DNA of 64,000 nt, taken from assembly GCF_003591035.1 (NCBI RefSeq), contig NZ_QYUO01000001.1, positions 2,480,001-2,544,000 of the forward strand. The letters are read 5' to 3'. Positions 1 through 9,994 of this stretch are shown here, piece by piece (positions within the stretch are counted from its first letter, which is position 1; each line of letters begins with the position of its first letter). The translations under genes and the position numbers were made by a program. The notes beneath the pieces are model-generated. The model was not told the origin of the DNA and searched no databases. It was given only the letters and a program-made list of their open reading frames with translations. Origin of the DNA: Noviherbaspirillum saxi. Its GTDB lineage: Bacteria; Pseudomonadota; Gammaproteobacteria; Burkholderiales; Burkholderiaceae_D.

Positions 1-191
1 TAGGCGACGCGGCCACTCGGCACATCGATCATGATTTCTTCGATCTCGCCGAGCCGCTCGTCCACGGTGTTGAACACCTTTTCGCCGCGGAGTGTGTCGG
101 CGGCCATGACATACGGTCCGGGACCGGAGAAATGTGGTTCGGCACCGATGACTTGTGCGCCGCCAGGATGGGAAGTATGCGTGTCGCTCAT
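1..191 (-). CDS. PRC-barrel domain protein, C-terminus cut by window edge
   Basis: The first 63 residues are visible; the rest lies beyond the left edge. After a polar, unstructured stretch comes MAADTLRGEKVFN followed by LGEIEEIMIDV, the strand pattern of a PRC-barrel (photosynthetic reaction-centre H-subunit/RimM-like) domain. No signal peptide is visible, so a cytoplasmic location is likely. The start is supported by AGGAGA six bases upstream of ATG. The next gene on this strand (304-891) also has a PRC-barrel but is exported, so the two are probably related in fold only. Stand-alone PRC-barrel proteins are common in this bacterial group and mostly of unknown role; no specific function is claimed. 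Confidence 0.75.
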   Translation of the reverse strand, partial: MSDTHTSHPGGAQVIGAEPHFSGPGPYVMAADTLRGEKVFNTVDERLGEIEEIMIDVPSGRVA

Positions 192-303
192 GCGATCTCC
201 TGTCATCTGAGCGGCGAAGGGTCATATTGATGATCGCCATTCCCTGAAGAGTTCCTCCTACGAGAGAGAAAGAATCCTGCAATGGAAATGTCAAACATCC
301 TTC

Positions 304-891
304 TTACCGCCCGCTATTTTGCATGTCGCTGCGTGGCCCGGTGCCGGTGCCGGCGGGCGGCGCCGTCGTCGCTGAAGATGGTGCGGGATTCGTCGCTCCG
401 GACGTCAGCTTGTTGGTGCCGAATGTACCGCGTCCGACCATGCGGCTCCAGTAACGATCGATCTCAGCGCTCCACTTTTCATCTGTCATGTCCGGCCATC
501 TTGCCTTGTCGAATCCGGGCGCCTGAGTAATGGTTTCACGATCCGCGTGCAGTACATAGTGGCGATTATCGTCATTGGGTTCCAGCGCCTGCCAGGGGAC
601 TGCGTGAAATTTCCGGCCGACGCCCATCACGCCGCCAAAGCTGATGACGGCGTAAGCAATCTCTCCCCGGCCGCTGTCCAGAATCAGATCCTGGATCGTC
701 CCGACCTTTTTGTCCTTGGGATCGCGCACGGAAGTACCGATGATTTTCGACCCGCGATACAGCTGATTGTATTCTGCGCTTTTGGCCGTTCGGGTCGTGG
801 CGGGCGGATTGGCATCCGATGATGCGGGCGCGGCCTGAGCCGCCAGCGGCAGCAGCGCGGCCAACGCGAATGCCGAAATGCTTGATTTCAT
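304..891 (-). CDS. Exported PRC-barrel domain protein
   Basis: The protein has 195 residues. It opens with a clear Sec signal peptide (MKSSISAFALAALLPLAAQA) and a low-complexity linker. A PRC-barrel of about 75 residues starts near YRGSKIIGTSVRD and contains KVGTIQDLILDSGRGEIAYAV. The C-terminal 40 residues are Thr/Ala/Pro/Gly-rich. A longer frame begins 33 bases upstream, but GGAGGG sits five bases before the chosen ATG and the signal peptide begins there. The protein is probably periplasmic, perhaps envelope-associated. The role is unknown; exported PRC-barrel proteins of this kind often occur beside stress genes, but nothing here proves that. Confidence 0.85.
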   Translation of the reverse strand: MKSSISAFALAALLPLAAQAAPASSDANPPATTRTAKSAEYNQLYRGSKIIGTSVRDPKDKKVGTIQDLILDSGRGEIAYAVISFGGVMGVGRKFHAVPWQALEPNDDNRHYVLHADRETITQAPGFDKARWPDMTDEKWSAEIDRYWSRMVGRGTFGTNKLTSGATNPAPSSATTAPPAGTGTGPRSDMQNSGR

Positions 892-1005
892 GGCTCCCTC
901 CAACGGTATCGGTTGCAGGCGCAATCCTGTTGCAGCAGGGCTGCCGGCCTGCTCGCCGCCCGCCTGTTCAATTTGACCCGCCGGAGGTAGCGCCGTTCCC
1001 GATGG

Positions 1006-3615
1006 CTATTCGACCGCCACCGCACTCTTCTTCTCTACCCATTTCACCGCTTCGGCAGCCTTCTTGCCGGCGATGAACGCATGATCCGAATTGTAGTACT
1101 CCCATTCGCTGTAGCGTCCTGCCAGGGTGATGTCGTACATCGCCAGCCATGACTTGATGGTCTCCACATTCTTTGCGCGCGCATGGTCGTACACCACGTA
1201 GGCGTAGGGCATGTCGACTTCGCCGGCAACGATGATCTCGTCGTCTTCGCGGAACATGCCGACCTTGACGCAATCCCGGATGCAACGATCGATCAGCTCT
1301 TGGCCGCTCATAGGCAAGGGTTTCCAGGTCGGCGAATATGTGATCTCGCAGGTAATGCCGAATCCGCCCGGCGGATTGCATTCGGGACTGGCGTTTCCCT
1401 GCACAAAAATGCGGTGGAAAATCGTGTCCTCGGGATAGTAGATCCAGTGCTTGTCGGTGATGTTTTCACGCGCCACACCAAGATTGACGCAGCGGACCGA
1501 AATATGTTTCAGGTCCGCAGCGGCCTGACGTACCTCGTCCGGTGCTTCGTCGCCGATCATCCTGATCAGCTGCGGCAACGGCATGGTACTGATCAGATTC
1601 TCATATTCGTAACGGCGGCCATCGGCCAGTGTGATCAGGTGCTGGCGCGGCGAAACACTCACGACATCGGCATTGAGTTCTATCGTGCCCTTGATGTGCG
1701 GGACAAAGCCCGACATCAAGGCCTGGAAGCCGCCGCGCAAGGGATAGCCGAAGCGTGCATTCGGCCCCATCGGCCTGGGGACCGGTTCCAGTGCGCCGCT
1801 GATCATTTCTTCCAGATTCGGCAGCGGGACCCGGCCGCCCAGCCACGACGTTTCCATTTCGGTCAGAGGCACGGCCCACAGCTTGCGGTTGTAGGGAATG
1901 GCAAAGTGCTTGGCGATGCCGGCGCCCCATACCTGGTAGATGAATTCTTCAAAGTTCGCCGGACCGCGCTTGTCCAGCGCAGCCACATTCGATGCGGATA
2001 GTGTCACACCGCCGTCGGCACAACAATCGCTCACCTTGGCGACGGCCCCCGGGATCGACTTGCCGCCGCCGTAACGGGCTTCCACCGCGCCCATGATGCA
2101 TTCCTTGATCACATCGGGCGGCAATCCATGCAAGGCACCCTGAAAGGGATAGCGGGTATGCACGCCCTTGCTGTAGATCCATGCCTCGCGATCCTGCCAA
2201 TGCACATTCGAACCAAGCAGAATGTCATAGAGTTCCAGCACATAAGGATCATTGGAAAACATGATGTGGCCAGCGTGATCGAAGGTAAATCCATTTTCGC
2301 GGATCGATCGGCACCAGCCGCCGACCATATCGCTCTTTTCCAGCAGTACCGCGTCGTGGCCCAAATGGTAGGCGGCAGACAGACCGGTAGGGCCGGCGCC
2401 GATGATGGCCGTCTTCGCATACCGATGCGCATCCTGCTGGCGCAGCCGGTTGACGTTGGGCGTCGTATCGGCGGCGGCCAGCGTTTCCACATCCGCTTGC
2501 GGAGGCGCGGTATCCTGCCGGCGCGGCGTCGTGTCAAGCAGGGTACGCATCTGCGCGACGGTCGAATCCCACGAGGTGGCGGCCAGCACGCGGCGCATGC
2601 CGTCCACCTTGCGCGCATGCTCTTCGGGCGGCGCAAGCAGTGCCGCTTCGCAGGCGGCGATGAAGGCATCTGCATCGCCGGCAATGGCAACGATGTCGCT
2701 GTAGCAGCTGGCGACGTCGGTCACCGGGGTACTGACGATGGGCAGTTCGGCCGCCATGTATTCCAGCGTCTTGGTCGGACTAATGAAGCGCGTCGATTCA
2801 TTGATCGCAAACGGCAGCAGGCAGACATCCCAGCCGGCGAGGAATTGCGGCAGGGATTCGTAGGGCTGCTGTCCCAGATAATGGATGTTGCCCCGTTGCG
2901 GCAGACTGGCCGGATCGATCTTGACTACGGGTCCAACCAGGACGATCTGCCACATCGGATGAGCGTCGGCAAGCGTACCGATCAGGTCGACATCGAAGCG
3001 CTCGTCGATCACGCCAAAAAAACCGAGACGCGGCCCCGGAATTTCACGGTGCGCCGGATGCGAGTTGGTCCGGTCGAGCGCCTGTATGAAATGCGCTGAA
3101 TCCACGCTGCTTGGAAAGCAATGGACATGCGGATGACGATCGCGCTTGGACCGGTACAGGCTTTGCCCGCCTGTGAATACGACGTCGGCCACCTTCAGCA
3201 AGGCGCTCTCCCTTTGCAGGAGTTGCTTGGGCGCGTTCTTGAAAGAAGCCAGTTCATCCATGCAGTCATACACCACCAGACGCGGCTGCAATTCAGGCAG
3301 CAGCGGCAAGGCCATCGGGGTGTAAAACCAGGCCATATGATCGGGATAATCGCGTACCACCTGCCGCAGGAGCTTTTGCAGATGCGGCAGGTGGTCATCG
3401 TGAAAACCCGGCATATTGACCGGTGTGTGCGGCTGACACACCAATATATTGGGCGCCGGCGAATAAGTGTTGAGGTAGGTGCGCTCTGCGTCGTATACCG
3501 GTTCTTCCACGACGACAATCTGATAATGCCTGGCTAGCCGCGACAGCAAATGCTGCGGACGCTGAAATACAAAATCCCAGCGCAGATGCGAGAAAACAAT
3601 GATTGCAGAAGCCAT
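1006..3615 (-). CDS. Glycosyltransferase / FAD-dependent oxidoreductase fusion protein
   Basis: An 869-residue two-part protein. Residues 1 to about 375 resemble a GT-B glycosyltransferase: FSHLRWDFVFQRPQHL at the N-terminus, then LGFFGVIDERFD and the nucleotide-sugar region ESTRFISPTKTLEYMAA. After a linker of about 40 residues, a Rossmann FAD-binding motif (AIIGAGPTGLSAAYHL) opens a second half resembling the protoporphyrinogen-oxidase / UDP-galactopyranose-mutase-like amine-oxidase group, with GGWCRSI and DHAGHIMFSNDPYV. The start is ATG at 3615 with AAGGAGA seven bases upstream; a longer frame reaches 3717 but lacks such a site. The fusion suggests a sugar is transferred and a linked sugar or carrier is oxidised or isomerised, probably for a cell-surface glycan. 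That is inference; substrates cannot be read from the sequence. Confidence 0.85.
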   Translation of the reverse strand: MASAIIVFSHLRWDFVFQRPQHLLSRLARHYQIVVVEEPVYDAERTYLNTYSPAPNILVCQPHTPVNMPGFHDDHLPHLQKLLRQVVRDYPDHMAWFYTPMALPLLPELQPRLVVYDCMDELASFKNAPKQLLQRESALLKVADVVFTGGQSLYRSKRDRHPHVHCFPSSVDSAHFIQALDRTNSHPAHREIPGPRLGFFGVIDERFDVDLIGTLADAHPMWQIVLVGPVVKIDPASLPQRGNIHYLGQQPYESLPQFLAGWDVCLLPFAINESTRFISPTKTLEYMAAELPIVSTPVTDVASCYSDIVAIAGDADAFIAACEAALLAPPEEHARKVDGMRRVLAATSWDSTVAQMRTLLDTTPRRQDTAPPQADVETLAAADTTPNVNRLRQQDAHRYAKTAIIGAGPTGLSAAYHLGHDAVLLEKSDMVGGWCRSIRENGFTFDHAGHIMFSNDPYVLELYDILLGSNVHWQDREAWIYSKGVHTRYPFQGALHGLPPDVIKECIMGAVEARYGGGKSIPGAVAKVSDCCADGGVTLSASNVAALDKRGPANFEEFIYQVWGAGIAKHFAIPYNRKLWAVPLTEMETSWLGGRVPLPNLEEMISGALEPVPRPMGPNARFGYPLRGGFQALMSGFVPHIKGTIELNADVVSVSPRQHLITLADGRRYEYENLISTMPLPQLIRMIGDEAPDEVRQAAADLKHISVRCVNLGVARENITDKHWIYYPEDTIFHRIFVQGNASPECNPPGGFGITCEITYSPTWKPLPMSGQELIDRCIRDCVKVGMFREDDEIIVAGEVDMPYAYVVYDHARAKNVETIKSWLAMYDITLAGRYSEWEYYNSDHAFIAGKKAAEAVKWVEKKSAVAVE

Positions 3616-4814
3616 GCTATCTCCTTGCCGCAAGGGCATGAAAACGGGTTGATGATATGTGGTCGTACTCTGCACAGAGTGCGGGCCAGCGGCAGGCATA
3701 TGCGAGATTGGCTGCATGCATGCAATGCCCCGCGCACGAATGCCGCATACGGATACGAGGGGACAGGATAGAGGAGCACATTGTCATTTCATGTGACCGG
3801 TGTCGATAGAATCCATGGATGGATGCGCCGGACAAATACCGACGGCGCATTGCTCTGGAAGGAAGGCTACCTCACGCAATGCACGGTGCTGCGGACGCCG
3901 CTGTTTATGCCGCATCCGCATTACGACAGGCTCACGCAAGAGCTGTGCCGGGCGTCCGGACTTCGCACGGCCGTTTGCCTCAGAAACTTCCGAAAAAAAT
4001 GGCTGCTTGCTTGTCTTCCCGTTCTGCCCTTCGGATTGGCTTGCGCTGCATCGACGATATGCGTATGAACGGATTCGATTCCCTTAGGCGGGAAAGACGG
4101 TGGAAAAGGTATGTGACGTCTGAAGGACATGTAGAGCAGTTTTCCGATCCATGGATCGCTATAGTGGCTTGCAGGAGCGATATGCCTCATTCCCGCTGTG
4201 GATCACTATACGGACGATGCGAGGGAGCGCGATGATCTCGCTCAAACGGCAGCTTTAACCTGGACCGTCGCAAGATAGTCGGCACGTTTCATGCTCGGCT
4301 TCGAGCACCCTGCAAGTAATCCGCATGCACAGAAGCAAGCTCCTGCGCCATGACACATCCGCGCTTCGACGACGATGCGGCTACATGTAAAAATGGCAAA
4401 GCGGTGTAATCGTTACGTCGCAGGCATACCGCCGCTTCAGAGTGCATTCGCTGTGCAAGGGGACAAGCAGCTTATTTATCTTCTTCATGATTGCGATGTG
4501 ACCGTTTGGACCCGCATCGCATGGAGCAAATATGTCGTGACACGATGGACATGGAATCAAATAAAACTGTTGGCGTCGAGAGGCTGTAATGTCGCGAGCG
4601 TTATTGCGCTGAATTTCATCAAGCGCCGGAAGGCAGCGATGTACGCTTTTGTGCGCGCAAGCAAAACCTTGCCTCGCTGGACGGCTACGATTGGTTGGGA
4701 ACCCATCCTCCTCTCATGGAATGGTTTGGTTTTGAACCACGCTGTCTCAACGATGCCGCAGGATGCCTTTCGTGCAACGAAGTCAGCATTTGAATACAGG
4801 AGCAAATTTCCATC
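3616..4814. other. Long non-coding or unassigned stretch between divergent genes
   Basis: About 1.2 kb separates the fusion gene from the hybrid kinase. Several open frames cross it (for example 3819-4235 and 4375-4932 on the plus strand), but none has a good ribosome-binding site, a recognisable domain or normal codon choice. A 14-base perfect palindrome, CGATCCATGGATCG, lies at 4145-4158, and two similar TGGATC(G/A)CTATA blocks lie near 4151 and 4200. The promoters of both flanking genes must lie here, but no convincing -35/-10 pair stood out. Confidence 0.5.
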
Positions 4815-7253
4815 ATGGGCATGTCGAGCAATCAACAACCTTCCACTCATCATCATAGCGACGCTGCATCGGCCGGGCGCATACCGTTTATTCATCGAGG
4901 CACGCGCGTCATGCGATCAAAAGAAACAATGACTCAGGATGAGGAAAAATATCGCCAGTTGATAGAACGCTGCGCCGATGGAATTTTTCTCGTGCGCAAT
5001 CACCTGATCGTTGGTAGCAATCGTGCTGCCTTAAAGATGTTTTTTGCCTCCGGACAAAGCCCGGACGGGCGGGCGCTGGACGATGTACTGAAGACGAGCG
5101 ACGACGGTTTGTCCGAGCCGATCGCGCTCGATTGCTGCCCGGCCACCTTCCAGCGTCTGCTGGTCTTGCCCGACGGGAATGTGATCGACGCGGAGATCAC
5201 AGTCTCGCCTTATATCGATGCAGGAACGCCAGATGGCAGGCTTGTCGTGATTCGCGATGTCAGCGCAGGCAACCGGATTGCCGAAGCCCTGTCCCAGCAG
5301 GACAAGTACCTTCGCCTGATTACCGATACCGCGCCAGCCATGATTGCCTATATCGATGCGCAAGAGCGCCACCGGTTTGTCAATGCCGCGTACCAGCATT
5401 GGTTCAAGCGTTCGCGCGATGACATCGTCGGTGCATCGACAAAAGAAATACTGGGTGAGGACTATCCGCACATGCAGGCCTACATTGCGCAAGCCTTGCG
5501 CGGCGAGCCGGTTCAATTCGAGGTAGCGCTCGATGGTCCGCAAGGCGAACGGCGCCTGCTCGCGGTATACAGCCCGGACTTGCAGCCCGATGGCAGTGTC
5601 GCCGGCTTTTCTGCGATGGTAACGGACATTACGGACCGGATCGATACCGAGGAGCAGCTGCACCGGCGTGAGCTGGAATTCAAGACATTGGTGGAAAACT
5701 CGCCGGACATCATTTCCCGCCTGGACCGGCGCATGCGCCATCTGTATGTCAATCCCGCCGTGGCCAAACTAGCCGCCCTTCCGCCCGAAGCCTATATCGG
5801 CAAGACAAAGGCCGAACTCGGGTTGCCGGCATCGATGGTGCAGGCGTGGAATGAAGCTGCAGAAGCAGCCTTCGCCACGGGCAGCGAACAACGCCTGGAC
5901 TTCACGGTCGAGTCCGACACCGAGACTCGCTTTTTTTCGGGACGCATCATTCCCGAAACCGACCGCTGGAGCGGCATTGATTCCGTCGTGGGAATTGCTT
6001 ATGACGTCACCACCCGGGCACGGATGGAAAAGGAGCGCGACGATTTGCTAAACCGCGAACGCAGCGCACGCATCCAGGCCGAGACCGCCGCCCGCGCCCG
6101 CGACGAATTCCTCTCCATCGTCTCGCATGAGCTGCGCGCGCCGTTGAACGGGATACAGAGTTGGGCGCATGTGCTGGAAAGCTATGTGAAGGACGTCGCG
6201 GCGGTGCCGCTGGCGCAACGTGCCTTGCAAGGCATCAAGACCGGCATCAATCAGCAGGTCAGGCTGATTGAAGACTTGCTCGATGTAACACGCATGATGA
6301 GCGGCAAATTCCGGCTGGTAAAGCAACCGCTGGCCTTGCTGCCCGCATTACAGGCAGCAGTCGAAAGCATACGGGCCATGGCAGCGGCAAAACATATTAC
6401 CGTCAGCTGCGACTATCGCATCACCAGCGAACAGATCGAAGGAGACGAGGACAGGGTACAGCAGATTTTCTGCAATCTGTTCTCCAATGCGGTCAAGTTC
6501 ACCCCTGACGGGGGCCATATCTGGCTTGCCGCCACGCATGCTGGCGAGCAGATTTGCGTGACCGTGCGGGATGACGGAGCCGGTATATCGCCTGAGTTTC
6601 TGCCGCATTTGTTCAACCGCTTCAGTCAGGAAGATACCTCCAGCACACGCCATCACAGCGGACTGGGTTTGGGTTTGTTCCTGGTGCGCCATCTCGTCGA
6701 ATTACACAAGGGGGAGGTCAAGGCCGACAGCGACGGCGAAGGAAAGGGAACGACGTTTTCCGTGTATTTCCGGCTGCGTTCGCGCAATGACCAATACCTT
6801 ACGGTCGGACCGGGCGATGCGACCGCCGGCAACATGCCATTGCCTTCGCTGGAGGGCCGATGCGTGCTTTTCATCGATGATCAGGCCGAGGCACGGGAAT
6901 CGCTCACGATGGTGCTCAACGGTGCCGGTGCGAGAGTATTTTCCGCCGCGACGGCCGACGATGCCATTACCTGGCTTACGGGTCTGCAGGCGGACCACTA
7001 TCCGGATGTGCTCATTTCCGACATTGCGATGCCGGGCGAAGATGGTTATGCCGTATTGAGAAGAATTCGCACATGGCGATCGTCCAGTGGCGCGACGCCA
7101 CTGCAGCGCCTCCCGGCGCTGGCGCTGACGGCGTTCGCGCAGCGCGAAGACAGAATCCGTGCGCTGACCGCCGGTTTCCAGATGCATCTCACCAAACCGG
7201 TAGCGCCGGAAGAGTTGATCATCGTTATTGATACGATAGCATCGCGGCATTGA
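4815..7253 (+). CDS. Hybrid sensor histidine kinase with three PAS domains and a receiver
   Basis: An 812-residue soluble kinase with no membrane segment, so it should sense a cytoplasmic signal. PAS domains lie at about 43-160, 163-285 and 286-405. A HisKA domain follows with the phospho-accepting His438 in SHELRAPLNG. The ATPase domain has NLFSNAVKFTPDGG (N box), DDGAGIS and GLGLGLFLVRHL (G boxes). A C-terminal receiver (about 685-808) has the acidic pair FIDDQ, phospho-acceptor Asp in LISDIAMPGEDGY and Lys in LTKPV. AGGAGC lies 11 bases before the start. No HPt protein is encoded nearby. The convergent neighbour at 7346 is a sigma-54 response regulator, a plausible but unproven partner. 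Confidence 0.9.
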   Translation: MGMSSNQQPSTHHHSDAASAGRIPFIHRGTRVMRSKETMTQDEEKYRQLIERCADGIFLVRNHLIVGSNRAALKMFFASGQSPDGRALDDVLKTSDDGLSEPIALDCCPATFQRLLVLPDGNVIDAEITVSPYIDAGTPDGRLVVIRDVSAGNRIAEALSQQDKYLRLITDTAPAMIAYIDAQERHRFVNAAYQHWFKRSRDDIVGASTKEILGEDYPHMQAYIAQALRGEPVQFEVALDGPQGERRLLAVYSPDLQPDGSVAGFSAMVTDITDRIDTEEQLHRRELEFKTLVENSPDIISRLDRRMRHLYVNPAVAKLAALPPEAYIGKTKAELGLPASMVQAWNEAAEAAFATGSEQRLDFTVESDTETRFFSGRIIPETDRWSGIDSVVGIAYDVTTRARMEKERDDLLNRERSARIQAETAARARDEFLSIVSHELRAPLNGIQSWAHVLESYVKDVAAVPLAQRALQGIKTGINQQVRLIEDLLDVTRMMSGKFRLVKQPLALLPALQAAVESIRAMAAAKHITVSCDYRITSEQIEGDEDRVQQIFCNLFSNAVKFTPDGGHIWLAATHAGEQICVTVRDDGAGISPEFLPHLFNRFSQEDTSSTRHHSGLGLGLFLVRHLVELHKGEVKADSDGEGKGTTFSVYFRLRSRNDQYLTVGPGDATAGNMPLPSLEGRCVLFIDDQAEARESLTMVLNGAGARVFSAATADDAITWLTGLQADHYPDVLISDIAMPGEDGYAVLRRIRTWRSSSGATPLQRLPALALTAFAQREDRIRALTAGFQMHLTKPVAPEELIIVIDTIASRH

Positions 7254-7345
7254 CGATGGCTGCGAGATCGGCTCGCGCCTTATTCAACTGGACGCGTTCA
7301 AACGACTGCCTCGACGCTAAAGTCAGGGTGCAACCGCTTTAATCT

Positions 7346-8743
7346 TTAATGGTAGGAGTCGCTGCTGCTCCCTTGCATCGACGATTCGTCTTTCTTTTGC
7401 ATGGCTTCGTAAGGTCCATACTCTTCCAGACGGTTATACAGGGTCTTGAGGCTGATCCCCAGAATATCAGCAGCCCGTTTTTTAACTCCGCCGCAGAGCT
7501 CAAGCGTCGCATAGATCAGCTTGCGGTCAACATCTGCCAATGACGTGCCAACGGGAATGGCCAGCGTCAATCCGACCGGCGACTGAGTAGTAATGACCGG
7601 AGCCAATGCGGCAGCATCTATCGTATGGTCGGACAGAATGAACGCACGCTGCATATAGTTGCGCAACTCGCGCACATTGCCGGGCCAATGGTAATTGCTC
7701 AAACATGCAAGGCCATCGGGCGAGAGTACCTTGGCGGTGCCGTGGGCGTTATTCATATCGTCGAGGAAATGTTGCGCCAACAACTCGATGTCGGCGCCGC
7801 GCTCGCGAAGCGGCGGTATCTTGAGTGGAAAGACATTCAGCCGGTGATACAAATCCAGCCGCAATTTTCCTTCGGCAACGGCAGCTTCCGGATCACGGTT
7901 GCTGGCAGCGACGACACGTACATCCGTTTCGATTTCCTGGTTACTGCCAATGCGCATGAAGGAACCTGTTTCCAACACGCGCAACAGCTTGACCTGTAGT
8001 TCGACCGGCATTTCGGTAATTTCATCGAGGAATAGCGTGCCGCCGTTGGCGCGTTCGAAGTAGCCTTTGTGCTGCCGGTCCGCCCCGGTAAAACTACCCT
8101 TCTCATGGCCGAAGATTTCACTCTCGATCAGTTGCGGGGAAATCGCGCCGCAATTCACAGGGAGGAAAGGATGCTTTTGCCGCAGGCTCAAGTCATGGAT
8201 GGTCTGCGCCGCAAGCTCCTTGCCGGTGCCGCTCTCGCCAAGCAGCAATACTGTGGCTTCCGTCGGAGCGACGCGACCGATATGGTTGTACAACTTCTGC
8301 ATCGCGGGCGCGGCGCCAAGCATTTGCCCGAAATGGCCAAGCCGGCGCAACTCGCTACGCAGCACACCGATTTCCTCCTTCAGGTCCACGGTACGGGGAA
8401 TGCGGGCGAGCAATGATTTCAGCCGTCGGAAATTGATAGGCTTGGTCAGATAGTCGGCCGCCCCCAAGCGCAATGCCTCGACGGCGGTCTCTACGCTTGC
8501 GTGACCGGTGATCAGAACGATCTCGGTCGTGGCGCGCGACTCGATGTCGTTGAACAAATCCATACCGCTGCCATCAGGCAGTTTCAGATCGATCAGAACG
8601 ACGTCCGGCCGCTGTCGCATGATCTGGGTCTGCGCATCCCGAATCGTGCCGGCGACGGCTGCGGTAAAGCCCTCCGCCGACGCCATTTCCATCAGCGCTT
8701 CGCGCGTGTTCACGTCATCATCAACGATCAATACATGTGGCAT
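7346..8743 (-). CDS. Sigma-54-dependent response regulator (NtrC/AtoC type)
   Basis: 465 residues in the classic three-part order. The receiver (1-120) has the acidic pocket VDDD, phospho-acceptor Asp52 in LIDLKLPDGSG and Lys101. The AAA+ domain has Walker A GESGTGKE at 169-176, the sigma-54 contact loop GSFTGA at 216-221 and Walker B GGTLFLDE at about 234-241. A Fis-type helix-turn-helix ([19 protein letters not shown]) closes the protein. The loop reads GSFTGA rather than the usual GAFTGA, and the paralogue at 9995 shares this. It activates sigma-54 promoters after phosphorylation; the target genes are unknown. It is convergent with the hybrid kinase. Confidence 0.93.
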   Translation of the reverse strand: MPHVLIVDDDVNTREALMEMASAEGFTAAVAGTIRDAQTQIMRQRPDVVLIDLKLPDGSGMDLFNDIESRATTEIVLITGHASVETAVEALRLGAADYLTKPINFRRLKSLLARIPRTVDLKEEIGVLRSELRRLGHFGQMLGAAPAMQKLYNHIGRVAPTEATVLLLGESGTGKELAAQTIHDLSLRQKHPFLPVNCGAISPQLIESEIFGHEKGSFTGADRQHKGYFERANGGTLFLDEITEMPVELQVKLLRVLETGSFMRIGSNQEIETDVRVVAASNRDPEAAVAEGKLRLDLYHRLNVFPLKIPPLRERGADIELLAQHFLDDMNNAHGTAKVLSPDGLACLSNYHWPGNVRELRNYMQRAFILSDHTIDAAALAPVITTQSPVGLTLAIPVGTSLADVDRKLIYATLELCGGVKKRAADILGISLKTLYNRLEEYGPYEAMQKKDESSMQGSSSDSYH

Positions 8744-9381
8744 AGGTCACTATCTCTTACGATGTTGAACCACGCGGCCCGTGGGCAGGAAGCGTGACGA
8801 AAGCGGCGGACGCTCTACTGGAGCAGCCGCCTTTATCAAGCAGCATGCCGAATTCCCTGCGGGCGAACGGCGACTGCTTGGTATCGATTGCTGCGATCGA
8901 CATCGTGACCTAAGCTAGTCGACGGCGATGTGAGGCAATCTGCCAAAAGGGTTTATCGGAAATATTTGAGCTAAGAACTACTGTATTGGACAGCTGGGCG
9001 TATTGAATATTCAGCATATGCTCCTTGAATTGCATTGTCCAAGGACACATGATTTTTCTTATTGAGCCAGAACAGTGATCGACGAAGTTGCCGCGACATT
9101 TTCGCAAATCATTAATGCGACATTAACGCGATTGGGTATCGCGAATGCTTTTCGGTTTCATGTGGACTGAATACAGGCCTGGGCTTGAAGAGACTTGAGC
9201 AAAGACGGTATGCGAATGTCGGCCATAGTACTGTCGGCCATAGTACATTTCGCATCGCGCGATTATCCGACTTGCAATGTATAGCATTGATATATGCGTT
9301 CAGACGACATGCACAAGTGGTCCTCGCGACCATCCTGCGCAATGCCGTCAAACGCGGTGTTACGTAGAACCCGTGGGCCTG
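8744..9381. other. Intergenic region, no supported gene
   Basis: About 640 bases without a convincing reading frame. A 35-codon frame (8910-9017, minus) has AAGGAG in front but only three bases before its ATG and no recognisable product. The region holds a short tandem repeat at 9217-9246, listed separately. Promoter signals of the regulator starting at 8743 should lie at its left end, but none could be defined. Confidence 0.5.
9217..9246. repeat. 15-base tandem duplication
   Basis: TGTCGGCCATAGTAC occurs twice head to tail with no mismatch. The pair is bracketed by TGCGAATGT on the left and ACATTTCGCA on the right, which are near-inverted copies of each other. This could be a paired operator or a replication-slippage product. 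It lies in a long gap near no start codon, so the slippage explanation is at least as likely. Confidence 0.7.
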
Positions 9382-9591
9382 TTACTTCGAGCCTGTACCG
9401 CTGGACCCGGTTGTGCCCGAACCACCGGCGGCACCAGAGCCACTCGATCCCATGGAGCCCGCACCGCTGGAGCTGGTACCTGCTGCGCCAGTGCCGCCCG
9501 AGGTATCTGCACGCCGATCGCAACCCACTGCAGTCAAGCTCAGCGCAGCGACAACCAACAAAACTTTCGATGTAGTTTTCAATGCATTCAT
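9382..9591 (-). CDS. Small Gly/Ser-rich lipoprotein
   Basis: The protein has 69 residues. A hydrophobic signal segment (LLVVAALSLTAV) ends in AVGC, a permissive lipobox whose Cys would be lipidated. The mature part starts CDRRAD and is then almost entirely Gly, Ser, Thr and Ala. The chosen ATG has AAAGGA six bases upstream; that motif is itself the ATG AAA GGA of a longer frame, which argues against the longer start. No domain is recognised. Short envelope lipoproteins with such tails are frequent in this bacterial group; the function is unknown. Confidence 0.65.
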   Translation of the reverse strand: MNALKTTSKVLLVVAALSLTAVGCDRRADTSGGTGAAGTSSSGAGSMGSSGSGAAGGSGTTGSSGTGSK

Positions 9592-9994
9592 TCTTATTCC
9601 TTTCAAAAAAGTTAACGTCGTGTGTCACGTACTTGACCGTATGGCTCACAATAAGTTCTATTGAGCTTTTGTTGGACATGACAATCGTGGTGCAATTTTT
9701 CCCGCCAAGCGGGATATTAAGTTGCGGCCCGGATATGCAGGCGGTGAAATATTTCTATCGAGTTTTAGCGCTGCGGCTGCGGCTACCTTGACTAAGCCTA
9801 GATCAATTCAGGTCGCGTGCGCACAGACTTCGCCCTGGTTATCGTGTATCGTGTTTCATGCACAGTAGCGGTATGCAAAGAGATTTGATCGGGTACCACA
9901 TGAAAATCCATGTTCTCGGATGAATTAAAAGATGCGGTTTGCGCACCGAAACTGAAATTGCGCAATTGGGTCTTCACGCTTTGATGTAACAATC
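9592..9994. other. Intergenic region between divergent genes
   Basis: About 400 bases separating the lipoprotein from the sigma-54 activator. No supported gene, no sigma-54 consensus (TGG-N8-TTGC spacing) and no terminator hairpin were seen. It must carry both divergent promoters. Confidence 0.5.

Noticed and set aside
4375..4932. 185-codon frame before the hybrid kinase
   Set aside because: No ribosome-binding site or domain, non-coding-like composition, and it runs over the kinase start in another frame.
8910..9017. 35-codon frame with AAGGAG in front
   Set aside because: Only three bases separate AAGGAG from the ATG, and no family or neighbour supports it.
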